Below, one piece after another: positions 9,370 to 18,186 of a DNA stretch of 64,000 nt. The DNA is taken from positions 1 through 64,000 of the forward strand of contig MKJV01000112.1 of the NCBI GenBank assembly GCA_001942185.1. Direction: 5' to 3'. Source of the stretch: Pseudonocardia sp. CNS-004 (GTDB taxonomy: Bacteria > Actinomycetota > Actinomycetes > Mycobacteriales > Pseudonocardiaceae). The translations under genes and the position numbers were made by a program. Below the pieces are notes generated by a model. That model was not told the origin of the DNA. It did no database searches and was given only the letters and a program-made list of their open reading frames with translations. Numbering within the stretch: the stretch's first letter is position 1; every line of letters starts with the position of its first letter.

Positions 9370-11083
9370 TCAGAACGGCGCGTCGTCGTCCTCGTCGGCC
9401 GGGGCAGCGGGGAGCCGGGCGAAGGGGTCGCGTGGCGCGCTGCCGCCCGCCTGCCCGATCGCGGCGGACGGCGGCGGCCCCGCCGACTCCGACAGCCGGG
9501 TGGCCCAGGCCGGGAACGGGAACTCGACGGCGAGCGGCACCGGGATCTCCGGCTGCGACACGAACATCGTGCCCGGCTTGGCGAGGGTGGCGCGCTGGCG
9601 CTGCGACGGCGGGAGGAAGCCGTACTCGGGCCGCCCGGCCTCGGCGGGGTCGAGCCGCCCGACCACCTTCACCGACGAGTTCGACACGATCCGCCGCTCG
9701 ACCTCGCTCGCCGTCTGCTGCGCGCCGATCAGGATGATGCCCAGCGACCGGCCGCGCTCGGCGATGTCGAGCAGCACCTCCTTGATCGGGCTGGACCCTT
9801 CGCGCGGGGCGTACTTGTTCAGCTCGTCGATCATGGTGAACAGCAGCCGCCCGGCCCGGCCGCCTCCTTCTTGCGGGTCTCGGCCGCGAGCACCACACCC
9901 ACGACGAACCGCTGCGCGCGCTCGGGCAGGTTGTGCAGGTCCACGACCGTGACCTGCTGGCCGTCGGTGCTCACCCGGCGGCTGGCGCATCGGTCAGGTC
10001 GCCGCGCACGATCGAGCGCAGCGGCCGCAGGCTGGAGCGCAGCCTCCGCAGGAACGCGTTGATCGTGCCGGTGCCGGTGACCGGGCCGGCCCAGTCGCGG
10101 CGCTCGTCCTCGTCGGTGAGGCGGTCGGAGATGAACTCGATCAGGTCGTCGTAGGTGCGCAGGATCCGGCCGCCGATGACGACCCCGCCGTCGCCGACCG
10201 GCTCGGCCTCCCGTCGCAGCCGGGCCGCCACCTGGTGGATCACCATCGTGTACTGGTTGCGCTCGTCCTCGGCGTCGGCGAAGACGTAGGGCAGCAGCTC
10301 CTCGGCGCAGAACTCGGCGAGGGTCCACCAGAACGCGCTCACCCCGCTCGTGCGGCCGGAGACGAACGGGCGCCCGGACAGGTCGTCCGGCGTGGGCGGG
10401 GCGAAGAACCCGGCCGAGGAGAACGGCCCGGCGGGCAGCCCGACCGTCGCGTAGGCCGACATCAGGTCCTCGTCGAGCTTCGTGTTGGCGTGGTCGAGGA
10501 ACAGCAGGTCCTCGCCCTTCACGCTGAAGACCAGCGCCTTCGCGTTCACCGACCGCCGCCCGAGCACCCCGCTGCGGAAGATCGAGTAGAGCAGGAACAG
10601 CGCGAAACTGGTCTTCGTCGCCACCCCGGAGATGCCGCTGATCGAGACGTGCCCGCCGCGGGTGCCGTCGAGGAACTCGAGGTTGACGTAGATCGGGGAA
10701 CCGTCGCGGCCGAGCCCGACCGGGACCTTCAGGTCCATCTGGTCGAAGTACAGCGCCCGTGCCCGTTCCTCACCGGTGGCGCGCCTGGCGATCGAGCCGG
10801 GCGTCGGCGGGACATAGCACTCGGGCTCCACCCGCGTCGTCGTGACCTCGGCGATCTCCTGCACCTGCGCGGGCAGCACCCCGTCGGCGATCAGGAAGAC
10901 GTCCGATCCGAACGTCGCGCCCTCGTGCCGCGCCCGCACCTCCGTCACGACACCCGCCGTCATCACCGGCCCGAGCCCCGGCACCGGGCGCACGGTGACC
11001 ACGACGTCGTCCAGCTGCAGGTACTGCTCGGGCGCGAGCGCCACGCTGAACTGCAGCGGCGTGGAGTCCTCCGTGCCGACCAC
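9370..11083 (-). CDS. HerA/FtsK-like ATP-binding protein (DUF87 type)
   Basis: This DNA-translocase-like ATPase has about 570 residues. An N-terminal beta-rich HAS-barrel-like part precedes the P-loop variant [12 protein letters not shown] near residue 148; Walker [15 protein letters not shown] follows, then a sensor region with [13 protein letters not shown]. HerA relatives pump DNA and often pair with a nuclease in end resection. Here SbcCD lies in the same neighbourhood but not in the same operon. The frame breaks near 9975 and 9860, in GC-rich runs, joining three readable segments. The start is GTG at 11083. The C-terminal tail is acidic (ADEDDDAPF). Confidence 0.82.
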
Positions 11084-11208
11084 GCGGCCGACGGCGGAGG
11101 CGGATGCGTCGGACAGGGCTCCTCCAAGGTTGCGGACGGCCCGACCGACGATAGCGACCGGTAGTCCTACCGATGCGGCAGGTCGCCCGGCGCGCCGAGG
11201 ATGGCCCG

Positions 11209-11583
11209 ATGCCGCCCGGCGTGAACGTCGCGCTCCAGCTCGCCGCCCTGCTCACCGCGCTGGCGATCCGGCCGGCGGAACCCGGCTGGACGGTCCGTCC
11301 GACCGTCGCGTTCGTGCTCCCGCTCCTCGTCGCGCTGCTCCCGCTCGGGCTCGCCCTCCGCACCGCGCACCGCGGGCCGTTGCCCCGGACCGTCGCCTGC
11401 CCGTTCGTCGCGACCGCGATCGCGCTCGTCGTGGTGGCGCTGCTGTACCCGGAGCTCGACGGCCGGGCCCATCTGATGGGCAACAGCATCCTCTGCGCCT
11501 ACATCGCGACACTGATGTGGACGCTGGTGGCGGTCGAGGAAACCTCGCGAAACGACCATGAGCGGCGCCCTATCACCTGGTGA
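11209..11583 (+). CDS. Hypothetical membrane protein, about four transmembrane helices
   Basis: The 124-residue protein has hydrophobic stretches near VALQLAALLTALAI, VAFVLPLLVALLPLGLAL, VATAIALVVVALLY and ILCAYIATLMWTLVAV, so it is an integral membrane protein. The ATG at 11209 is preferred over one 36 bases earlier because GAGGA lies at a suitable distance. I recognise no family. It runs divergently from the HerA-like gene and ends against the operator region of the next gene. Confidence 0.6.
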   Translation: MPPGVNVALQLAALLTALAIRPAEPGWTVRPTVAFVLPLLVALLPLGLALRTAHRGPLPRTVACPFVATAIALVVVALLYPELDGRAHLMGNSILCAYIATLMWTLVAVEETSRNDHERRPITW

Positions 11584-11617
11584 TGCCGTTCGGTAATCTA
11601 TCGATCACCTTTGGTGA
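11572..11617 (+). promoter_or_regulatory. Two related palindromes upstream of the AhpD-like gene
   Basis: ATCACC-T-GGTGAT at 11572-11584 and ATCACC-TTT-GGTGA at 11604-11617 share the same half-site. The AT-richer stretch between them includes TAATCT near 11594, a possible -10. The second palindrome ends just before the ribosome site of the next gene. The layout suggests binding by a dimeric regulator. No regulator gene is adjacent, so the binder is unknown. Confidence 0.45.
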
Positions 11618-11627
11618 GGAGATCGGG

Positions 11628-12239
11628 ATGTCGCTCGAGTGGCTCGTCATCCGGCTGCTGGAGTCGATGTGCCGGATGCTGTGGGGCTTCGCGCCGCGGA
11701 TGATCCCGCACATCGTCCGCCGCCTCGGGCCGGGCCGCTCCGTGTTCTGGTTCGCCGCCAACATGCCGCGCCTGCTCCTGACGATGCACGTTCTCGGCCC
11801 GCTGCGCACCCACCTCGCGGCCGTCGCCATCTCGTTGCACAACGGGTGCACCTACTGCGCGTACGGCCACGCGTTCGCCCTGGAGCTGATCTACCTGCGC
11901 GACCGCGGCCACCTCTTCCCCGTCGACGCCCGGACGATCGCGACCTGGCAGGACATGGCACCCCGGGCGCTCGCCCGGCGGCTGCGGCACGTGCTGGAGG
12001 ACGCCGGCCTGCACGCCGAGACGCTCTGGGTCGACCGCACGCTCGCGCTCGCGGCAGGCTCCCGGCCCGTCGACCGCGACGAGGCCCGGATCGCCCACCT
12101 GGTGCGCATGCTCGGCCGGATGAACCGGATCGCGGTCGAGGCCGGCGTCGAGCCGGACGAAGCGCAGAACCCGGTCAACAAGAACGCCGGCCTCAAGCTG
12201 CGCTACGCGCAACTGCGCGCCGCTTCCGGCGAGGCCTAG
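11628..12239 (+). CDS. AhpD/carboxymuconolactone decarboxylase-like protein
   Basis: About 203 residues. The core SLHNGCTYCAYGHAFALEL carries the CxxC plus downstream His of the AhpD-like alkylhydroperoxidase fold, which uses the two cysteines for peroxide or disulfide chemistry. An N-terminal amphipathic stretch (EWLVIRLLESMCRMLWGF) precedes it. The ATG at 11628 is chosen because GGTGAGGAG lies just upstream; an in-frame ATG at 11580 would overlap the palindromic operator. Family membership rests on the motif only, and the substrate is unknown. Confidence 0.7.
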   Translation: MSLEWLVIRLLESMCRMLWGFAPRMIPHIVRRLGPGRSVFWFAANMPRLLLTMHVLGPLRTHLAAVAISLHNGCTYCAYGHAFALELIYLRDRGHLFPVDARTIATWQDMAPRALARRLRHVLEDAGLHAETLWVDRTLALAAGSRPVDRDEARIAHLVRMLGRMNRIAVEAGVEPDEAQNPVNKNAGLKLRYAQLRAASGEA

Positions 12240-12369
12240 CGGCTGGTGCCGCAGCACCCTCGCGGCGGCGGGAGACGTGATCTCGCCACGATCACGACGT
12301 TGCCGGGCGCACCGGCCAGGACCGCAGCGCTTCCCGGACCCCCTGGCATCCGCCACCCGCCAACCGGGG

Positions 12370-12506
12370 CATGATCACCGGAAGTGGTCCGAGAGCGCCG
12401 GATGTGACGCTCTGGCACCACTTCGGCCGATCATGTGCGCGTCGATCATCGGCAATGGTGGCGAGACGACAGATCGGTCGTCCCGGCACCACTTCCGGCG
12501 ATCACG
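12370..12506. repeat. Two tandem REP-like hairpins
   Basis: Hairpin A has arms at 12370-12397 and 12408-12435 (CATGATC...AAGTGGT...AGAGCG against CGCTCT...ACCACTT...GATCATG). Hairpin B has arms at 12443-12470 and 12477-12506 with a six-base loop. Both contain the shared core GATCRCCGGAAGTGGT in one arm. They occupy the 333-base gap between the AhpD-like gene and a transposase remnant, where no gene is seen. They look like palindromic repeats of the REP/BIME kind. Confidence 0.6.
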
Positions 12507-12572
12507 AGCCACCGACCGGCTCAGCACGCCCGCCCTGATCGCCCACCCACCGGCCGGGTTGGGCATCGTGGG

Positions 12573-12850
12573 CTAGCTCCGCACGAGCCGTTCGACGATC
12601 CGCTGGTAGACGCCGTCCTCCGACCAGCGGCGATGCCGCTTCCACAGCGTCTGCCACGGGCCGAACTCGGTCGGCAGGTCGCGCCACGGGCACCCGGTGC
12701 GGTAGCGCCACAGGATGGCTTCGAGGGTCTTGCGGTGGTCTCGCCACGGCCTGCCCCGGCGGCCATCGCTGGTCGGGAGCTCCGGCTCGATGAGCGCCCA
12801 CAGTTCGTCACTGATCGCTTCGGCACGGTGACGCCGGGCATTTGGGAGAC
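12573..12850 (-). mobile_element. IS5-family transposase N-terminal remnant
   Basis: The last 90 or so codons of this frame read as an IS5-type (DUF4096) transposase N-terminus: ISDELWALIEPELP, GRRGRPWRDHRKTLEAILW and RTGCPWRDLPTEFGPW. It stops after VERLVRS, and the catalytic DDE half is absent. No inverted terminal repeats were recognised. It is fused in frame to the 3' end of a TetR gene. Confidence 0.75.
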
Positions 12851-13534
12851 AGCTGTGCGTGTCGAGCAGGGTCGGGCGGTGAGGGTCGGAATGTGCCCGT
12901 TCCCCGAACTCGACGAGCTGCTCGAAGGTCATCACCGCAGGTGGTAGCGCGGCGCCGTCGCGCGGGCGGAGGGCGTCGAGCGCCAGTGCGAGGTGGCGCC
13001 GCCAGCCGTCCGGGGCGACCTGCGCGGCGGCCGGGACCACCACCTGCAGGGAGAACATGACGAGCAGGACGTCGGCCATCTCCACGTCCGGCCGCACCGC
13101 GCCTTGGCTCTGCGCGCGTTCGAGGAGCGTGCCGACCAGCCGGATGCACCGCTCGCCCACCTCGTCGAGCGCGGCGGAGCGGGGCTTCCCGCGGGCCATC
13201 AGGTCGGCGAACGCCTGGTCGGTGGCGAATGTGGCGCACATCTCCTCGAAGAAGCCGGCCAGCGCCTCCCAGCGTCCGGGTTCGCGAGCGCCCGCTCACC
13301 GAGCTGCAGCAACTCGCTGCCGAAGTCGGCGAAGACGGCCTCCCAGAGAGCCTCCCGCGTGGGGAAATGGCGGTACAGGGTGGCGTTGCCGACGCCCGCC
13401 CGGCGAGCGATCTCCCCCAGCGAGGCGTCCAGGCCGTGCTCCCGCATCACCACCTTGGCAGCGTCGAGCAACCGCTGGCGGTTGCGCCGAGCGTCGCTGC
13501 GCAACGCGGGCCTCACCTCGGGAGCCACACCCAT
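12573..13534 (-). CDS. TetR-family regulator, 3' end fused to transposase remnant, one frame break
   Basis: The N-terminal TetR helix-turn-helix is clear: RQRLLDAAKVVMREHGL, then LGEIARRAGVGNATLYRHFPTREALWEAVF (approximately residues 15-65). The ligand-binding part continues to about residue 225. The same frame then runs into an IS5 transposase fragment, so the natural stop has been lost. A base is missing near 13271, between LANPDA and EALAGFFEEM. It is divergent from an MFS exporter starting 140 bases away, and is very likely its repressor. The ATG at 13534 is chosen to give the normal short TetR N-terminus. Confidence 0.8.
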
Positions 13535-13673
13535 GGCCGATGATTGTAGAGACAAAACGTGGACGCCGCCCCATTTCTGGGGGTACATTGTCCGCAGTTT
13601 AACCGGGGAAGGACCCCCGCTTCTGTCGGGCAGCGTCGCACGGCATCACCTCCGGTCTCGAGGGGCACGTTCC

Positions 13674-15316
13674 ATGACCAAGTCGCTGGACGGCGAGCTC
13701 ACGCGCGCCGATTCCGTCGCGGACGAGCGGGGCACCAACGGCTCCCGCCCGACCCCGCCGCGCAGCGAACCGCCGCCGCCCCCGACTCCGGCGTCCACCC
13801 CGGCTCCGACACCGGCCGGCCCCCCGGCCACCGGCTGGGGCCTCCCGCTCGCCGTGCTGATCACCGGCATGTTCATGTCCGTCCTGGACCTCAGCATCGT
13901 GAACGTCGCGATCCCCTCGATCCGCAGGGACCTGGGCGCCAGCATCGAGGAGGTCCAGTGGATCAGCACCGCGTACAGCCTCACCGAGGGCGTCATGGTG
14001 CCGGCCAGCGCGTGGCTGGGCGCGCGGTTCGGGCTCAAGCGGCTCTACGTCGCACTGATCGTGCTCTTCACGATCGCGTCGCTCCTGTGCGCCCTGTCCA
14101 GCGGACTGGGCGGCCTGATCGGGTTCCGGATCCTGCAGGCGATCCCCGGCGGCGTCCTCCCGGTCACCTGCATGACGATCCTGTTCCGCATCGTGCCGCC
14201 CCAGAAGCTCGGCGCCGCGATGGGCATGTACGGGCTGGGCATCGTCGTGGCGCCGGGCATCGGCCCCACGCTGGGCGGCTACCTCGTCGAGCACACCAAC
14301 TGGCGCATGATCTTCCTGATCAACGTGCCGGTCGGCATCCTCGGCGCGATCGCGGCCGCCATCTGGCTGACGAAGTTCCCGGCCGAGAAGGGCAGGCCCT
14401 TCGACTTCGTCGGATTCCTCTGCATCGCCGCCAGCCTGTTCTCCCTGCTGCTCGCGCTCGAGGAGGGCGACAACTGGGGCTGGACCGACTACCGCACCGT
14501 GATGCTGTTCATCGGCGCTGCCGTGTTCATGGCGCTGTTCATCGTGGTCGAGCTGCACGTCGAACACCCCGTCCTCGACATCCGGGTGTTCAAGTACTGG
14601 CCCTACGTCAACTCGCTCCTGCTGATCAGCGCGATGTCGATCGGCCTGTTCGCGGTGCTGTTCTACGTGCCGTCGTTCCTGCAGGACGCGCAGGGGTGGA
14701 CGCCGCTGAACACCGGCATCACCCTGCTGCCGCAGGCCATCGCAATGGCGCTGCTCATGCCGTTCGCGGGCCTGCTCTACGACAAGATCGGCGCCCGCAT
14801 ACCCGCCGTCTTCGGTCTGGCGCTGGTGGGCACCGGGATCCTGCTGCTGTCCCGGATCAACGTCGACATCTCGCGCGGCGAGCTGATCCTCGGCATGGTC
14901 ATCATGGCCACCGGGATGGCCCTGGGCATGATGCCGATCATGACGGGCGGCCTGTCCGTCCTCCCGCCCGAGGTCACCGACACCGGCAGCGCCATCAACA
15001 CGCTCATGCAACGCGTGAGCTCGGCGCTCGGCCTCGCATGATGACCGCGCTCGTCCAGGACAACAGCGCGAAGTTCATGGCCGACCGGTCCAACCTGATG
15101 GAGACCGGGACGAACCCGCAGTACGTCGAGATGCAGCAGCAGGGCACCACCGGCCTGCTCCCGCTGTACGAGCAGATGGCCGGGCAGGTTCAGGCCGCGG
15201 CCTACAGCAGCGGGTTCTTCATCGCGGGCTCGCTCACGCTGGTCGGCGTGGTGCTGGCCCTGTTCCTGCGCTCCGGCAAGCCCGCCGGGGGCGGGGAGAA
15301 GCCGATGGCCCACTGA
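13674..15316 (+). CDS. DHA2/EmrB-QacA type MFS drug exporter, one frame break
   Basis: This 14-helix major facilitator has about 547 residues. After a Pro-rich cytoplasmic N-terminus (about 50 residues) come helix 1, with the DHA2 motif LDLSIVNVAIPSI, and ARFGLKRLYV, the inter-helix 2-3 motif; helix 5 carries GIGPTLGGYLVEHTNWRMIF. Such proteins export drugs by proton antiport. One C is missing near 15040 (GCATG for GCCATG), which joins ALGLA to MMTALVQDN and the last helix. A TetR gene is divergent upstream, so substrate-induced expression is likely. The drug spectrum cannot be predicted. Confidence 0.9.
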
Positions 15317-15322
15317 CCCCGT

Positions 15323-16585
15323 TCAGCAGACCGAGTCGGACGGCTTCGGGTTGGCCAGGCCGAAGAGCGCCCTCCCGCGCAGGCCGACCCACGTGCCGGC
15401 CAGGGCGGCCACGGCCCAGATCCAGCCCGACAGGCTGCCCGAGGCGATGCCTGCCAGGTAGGCGCCGATGTTGCAGCCGCTGGCCAGCCGCGCGCCGATG
15501 CCCATGATGATCCCGCCGAGCACCGCGGCCAGCGCGGTACGCCATGGGATCGAGCGGTGCATCACCCACGCGCCGCCCGCGGTGGCCGCGAGGGCGGCAC
15601 CGATCATGATGCCGATGTCGGTGAGCGAGGTCTTGTCAACGAGCACGGGCCCGGCGAGCGACTTGGCCTGCGCGGGCTGCTGCCAGTAGGCCCACGTCTC
15701 CGGGTGCAGGCCGACCGCCTGCAGCGCCTTGGCCCCCCAGAGCGCGAACGCGCTCGTGATGCCCCAGGCCCCGCCGGAGACGACGAGCACGGCCCCGCCG
15801 AGCGCGGCCAGCACCAGTGCGCCGACCCACATCGGCCACGCCCCGCGCAGGATCCGGGCGACACCGCGCGCGGTGGGCGGCACGCCCGTGGGCGGCGGGT
15901 TGCGGCGGGCCTGCACCACCCGGCTGACGGCGACGACGGCCAGCAGCACCGCGATCGTCACCGCCCACGACCCGAACCAGCCGATGTGCTCGGACAGCAC
16001 GAAGGCCGGCAACGCGGGCAGGTCGGCGACCAGCGGGTAGCCCCACGTGTAGAGCACCGAGCCCGCGATGAAGCCGAAGAGCGTGAGCACGATCGTGCTC
16101 TGCCCGGACCCGACCGCGAACAGCGTGCCGGACGCGCAGGCCCCGCCGAGCTGCATCCCGACGCCGAACAGGAAGGCGCCGAGCACCAGCCCGACCCCGA
16201 TCGGGCCTGCCGACGGGGCGGGCTGCGACCCGAACAGGCCGGTGCCGGTGCCGATGATCAGGGCGAACAGCGTGGCCGTCGTGCCGAGCAGCACGGCGTG
16301 GGCCCGCAGGCCCGCCCCGTTGCCGACGGCGACGAGCTGGCGCCAGGCCGAGGTGAACCCGAAGCGGGAGTGGAAGAGGGCGACGCCGAGCCCGACACCG
16401 AGTGCGAGCAGGACGGCCTGCCGGGCGCCGTGGGCGAGCCCGACGTAGGTGACGAGCGCGGCGCCGAGCACGCCGATCGCGGCGAGCGGGCGCCACTGCA
16501 CGGGCGCGGCGGGGTCGGGGACGGGCGGCGCGGCGCAGGTGGGCGCGGGCGCGAGAAGTGAACGGGCGGGGGCGGTGGTCGTCAC
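15323..16585 (-). CDS. YeeE/YedE family (TsuA-like) sulfur transporter
   Basis: A 420-residue polytopic membrane protein with duplicated YeeE/YedE motifs: GGACASGTLFAVGSGQ in the first half and RLASGCNIGAYLAGIASGSLSGW in the second. Family members such as TsuA carry thiosulfate-type sulfur through the membrane by way of conserved cysteines, which are present here. A 21-codon cysteine-containing leader ORF ends 46 bases upstream, a known sign of sulfur-linked control in actinobacteria. No TusA or sulfurtransferase gene lies next to it. Its 3' end converges closely on the MFS gene (six bases). Confidence 0.88.
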   Translation of the reverse strand: MTTTAPARSLLAPAPTCAAPPVPDPAAPVQWRPLAAIGVLGAALVTYVGLAHGARQAVLLALGVGLGVALFHSRFGFTSAWRQLVAVGNGAGLRAHAVLLGTTATLFALIIGTGTGLFGSQPAPSAGPIGVGLVLGAFLFGVGMQLGGACASGTLFAVGSGQSTIVLTLFGFIAGSVLYTWGYPLVADLPALPAFVLSEHIGWFGSWAVTIAVLLAVVAVSRVVQARRNPPPTGVPPTARGVARILRGAWPMWVGALVLAALGGAVLVVSGGAWGITSAFALWGAKALQAVGLHPETWAYWQQPAQAKSLAGPVLVDKTSLTDIGIMIGAALAATAGGAWVMHRSIPWRTALAAVLGGIIMGIGARLASGCNIGAYLAGIASGSLSGWIWAVAALAGTWVGLRGRALFGLANPKPSDSVC

Positions 16586-16631
16586 GGTGAACCTCAGGGA
16601 CGCGGGGACGCAGGGAGTGGGGCGGCGGTCG

Positions 16632-16697
16632 TCAGGGACGACAGGCCGCCGAGCGCTGCGTGCAGTGGTCGACGTGGCGCCGACGGGTGAGGGTCAC
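16632..16697 (-). CDS. Cysteine-type leader peptide upstream of the sulfur transporter
   Basis: A 21-codon ORF starts GTG at 16697 and reads MTLTRRRHVDHC, then ends SAACRP before TGA at 16632-16634. The RRRHVD core and two late cysteines match the leader peptides that precede many actinobacterial sulfur-assimilation genes. Ribosome stalling at cysteine codons when cysteine is scarce is the known model for such leaders. Here it lies directly before the YeeE/YedE gene on the same strand. It is too short for standard gene callers. The RBS is weak. Confidence 0.75.
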   Translation of the reverse strand: MTLTRRRHVDHCTQRSAACRP

Positions 16698-16706
16698 TTG
16701 TGCAGG

Positions 16707-17306
16707 CTAACTATCGGCCCTGCCGCGGGGCGAGAGATTGTCGAGAGCCTCACCCAGCGCCGCCTCCAGGTAGTCGACGCGCCCGGTGGAGATCAGCAGG
16801 GTCGCGCCGCCCGCCACGGCGGTCACGACGGCGGTGGCGACCCGGTCGACGTCGGTGTCCGGGTCGATCTCCCCGGCGTCGCGCAGGGCCTGCACCCCGG
16901 CGCGCAGGTGGCCCTGCCACCGGTCGTACAGGTCCGTGACCACGGCGATCGTCGCCGGGTCGCCCTTCCCGAGCTGCGCGGTGAGCGCGGCGAGCGGGCA
17001 GCGCCTGCCCTGCGCCTGGTACTTCGCGACCACCCTGCGCTGCCACGCCTCCCAGTCGGCCCAGGTCTCGAGGTGGCCAAGCTCGGGCTGCTGGTCGGCG
17101 AGCACCTGGTCGGCCTCGTGGCGCGCCACCGCGAGCAGCAGGTCGGCCTTGCCGTCGGGGAAGTAGTGGAAGAGCTGGCTCTTGCTGGTGGAGGTCGCGG
17201 CGCGCACGTCGTCGAGACCGACGTCCGCGGGGCCGCGCTCGCGCATCAGCCGAGCCGTGCCCTCGATGATCCGCTGCCGCGTCGCGGCCCCCTTCGAGGT
17301 CAGCAC
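16707..17306 (-). CDS. TetR-family regulator of the adjacent SDR gene
   Basis: A 199-residue TetR protein. The helix-turn-helix spans about residues 8-55 (TRQRIIEGTARLMRERG, then VRAATSTSKSQLFHYFPDGKADLLLAV). The C-terminal region carries the TetR_C-like WQRRVVAKYQAQGRRCPLAAL stretch. The start is GTG at 17306. It is divergent from a short-chain dehydrogenase, and two copies of TGGACC-N4-GGTCCA lie between them, so it most likely represses both genes. Its stop is close to the leader peptide of the sulfur transporter, but that is a separate unit. Confidence 0.88.
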   Translation of the reverse strand: MLTSKGAATRQRIIEGTARLMRERGPADVGLDDVRAATSTSKSQLFHYFPDGKADLLLAVARHEADQVLADQQPELGHLETWADWEAWQRRVVAKYQAQGRRCPLAALTAQLGKGDPATIAVVTDLYDRWQGHLRAGVQALRDAGEIDPDTDVDRVATAVVTAVAGGATLLISTGRVDYLEAALGEALDNLSPRGRADS

Positions 17307-17326
17307 GCCGTCCAGGGTAGGCGCCT

Positions 17327-17372
17327 TGGACCGCGCGGTCCATTCTTCTGTTAGTCTGGACCCATCGGTCCA
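17327..17372. promoter_or_regulatory. Two TetR operators TGGACC-N4-GGTCCA
   Basis: The perfect palindrome TGGACCGCGCGGTCCA occupies 17327-17342, and TGGACCCATCGGTCCA occupies 17357-17372. The half-sites are identical and the centres are 30 bp apart, about three helix turns. Between them lies the AT-richer TTCTTCTGTTAGTC with a candidate -10. They sit midway between the divergent TetR and SDR genes, so they are the likely autoregulatory operators. Confidence 0.8.
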
Positions 17373-17397
17373 AACTATCCCCCGAAGGACGACCACC

Positions 17398-18167
17398 ATG
17401 GGCGGACGCCTGCAGGACAGGACGGCGCTGGTCACCGGCGCCACCAGCAACATCGGCCGGGCGATCGCCATCGCCTTCGCCGCGGAAGGTGCACACGTCG
17501 CCGTCTCGGGCCGCGACGCCGGACGCGGGCAGGAGGTCGTGGACGCGATCCGGGCGGCAGGCGGGCGCGCCGACTTCGTCCGCGCCGATCTCGACGGTAG
17601 CCCGGAACGCAGCCGGGCACTCGCCGCGGAGGCGACCCGCGTGCTCGGTGGGCACGTCGACGTCCTGGTGAACAACGCCGGGATCTACCCGCCCACCACC
17701 ACACCGACCACCGACAACGCCACGTTCGACGAGGTGTACGGGGTGAACGTCAAGGCCCCGTTCTTCCTCACGGCCGCGATCGCCCCGGAGATGGCCGCCG
17801 CCGGCCGCGGGGTGGTGATCAACCTCGGGTCGTGGATCGCCCGCCTCGGCATCCCGATCTCCGCGCTCTACAGCTCCACCAAGGGCGCGGTCGAGACGCT
17901 CACCCGGGCCTGGGCGGCGGAGTTCGGCCCGTCCGGCGTACGCGTCAACGCGATCTCGCCCGGCGTGATCCGCCCGCCGCGCGTCTCCGGGGAGACCAAC
18001 TGGCCCGGCGAGACGATGATGCGCGGCACCCCCGCGAACGGGAGCGCACCCCGGACGCGATCGCGCAGGCCGCGGTCTACCTCGCCTCCGACGAGGCCGC
18101 GTTCGTGCACGGCACCGTGATCGACGTCGACGGCGGGCGCACGGGCGTGGCCGTGGTCGCGAGCTGA
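17398..18167 (+). CDS. Short-chain dehydrogenase/reductase, one frame break
   Basis: This classical SDR has about 256 residues: cofactor motif TGATSNIGRAIA near residue 14, NNAGIYPP near 95, catalytic Ser in INLGSW and the YSSTKG pair near 160, then VNAISPGVIRPP. It would oxidise or reduce a small alcohol or ketone with NAD(P). A base is missing near 18040 between GTPA and RERTPDAIAQ, and the C-terminus DVDGGRT follows in the shifted frame. It is controlled by the divergent TetR through two operators. The substrate is unknown. Confidence 0.9.
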
Positions 18168-18186
18168 CCGGGGCGTCGGCCGGTCA
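18165..18186. terminator. Stem-loop joining two convergent stop codons
   Basis: TGACCGG at 18165-18171 pairs with CCGGTCA at 18180-18186 around an eight-base loop. The stem contains the TGA stop of the SDR gene on one side and the TGA stop of the convergent helicase-like gene on the other. It is a compact candidate bidirectional terminator. Confidence 0.55.

Noticed and set aside
12240-12572. Hidden gene between the AhpD-like gene and the transposase remnant
   Set aside because: Short frames here lie across the two hairpins and have no start site or domain; the hairpins explain the sequence.
13535-13673. Clear palindromic operator between TetR and the MFS gene
   Set aside because: Only four-base arms (TTGT...ACAA) were found; too weak to list as a site.
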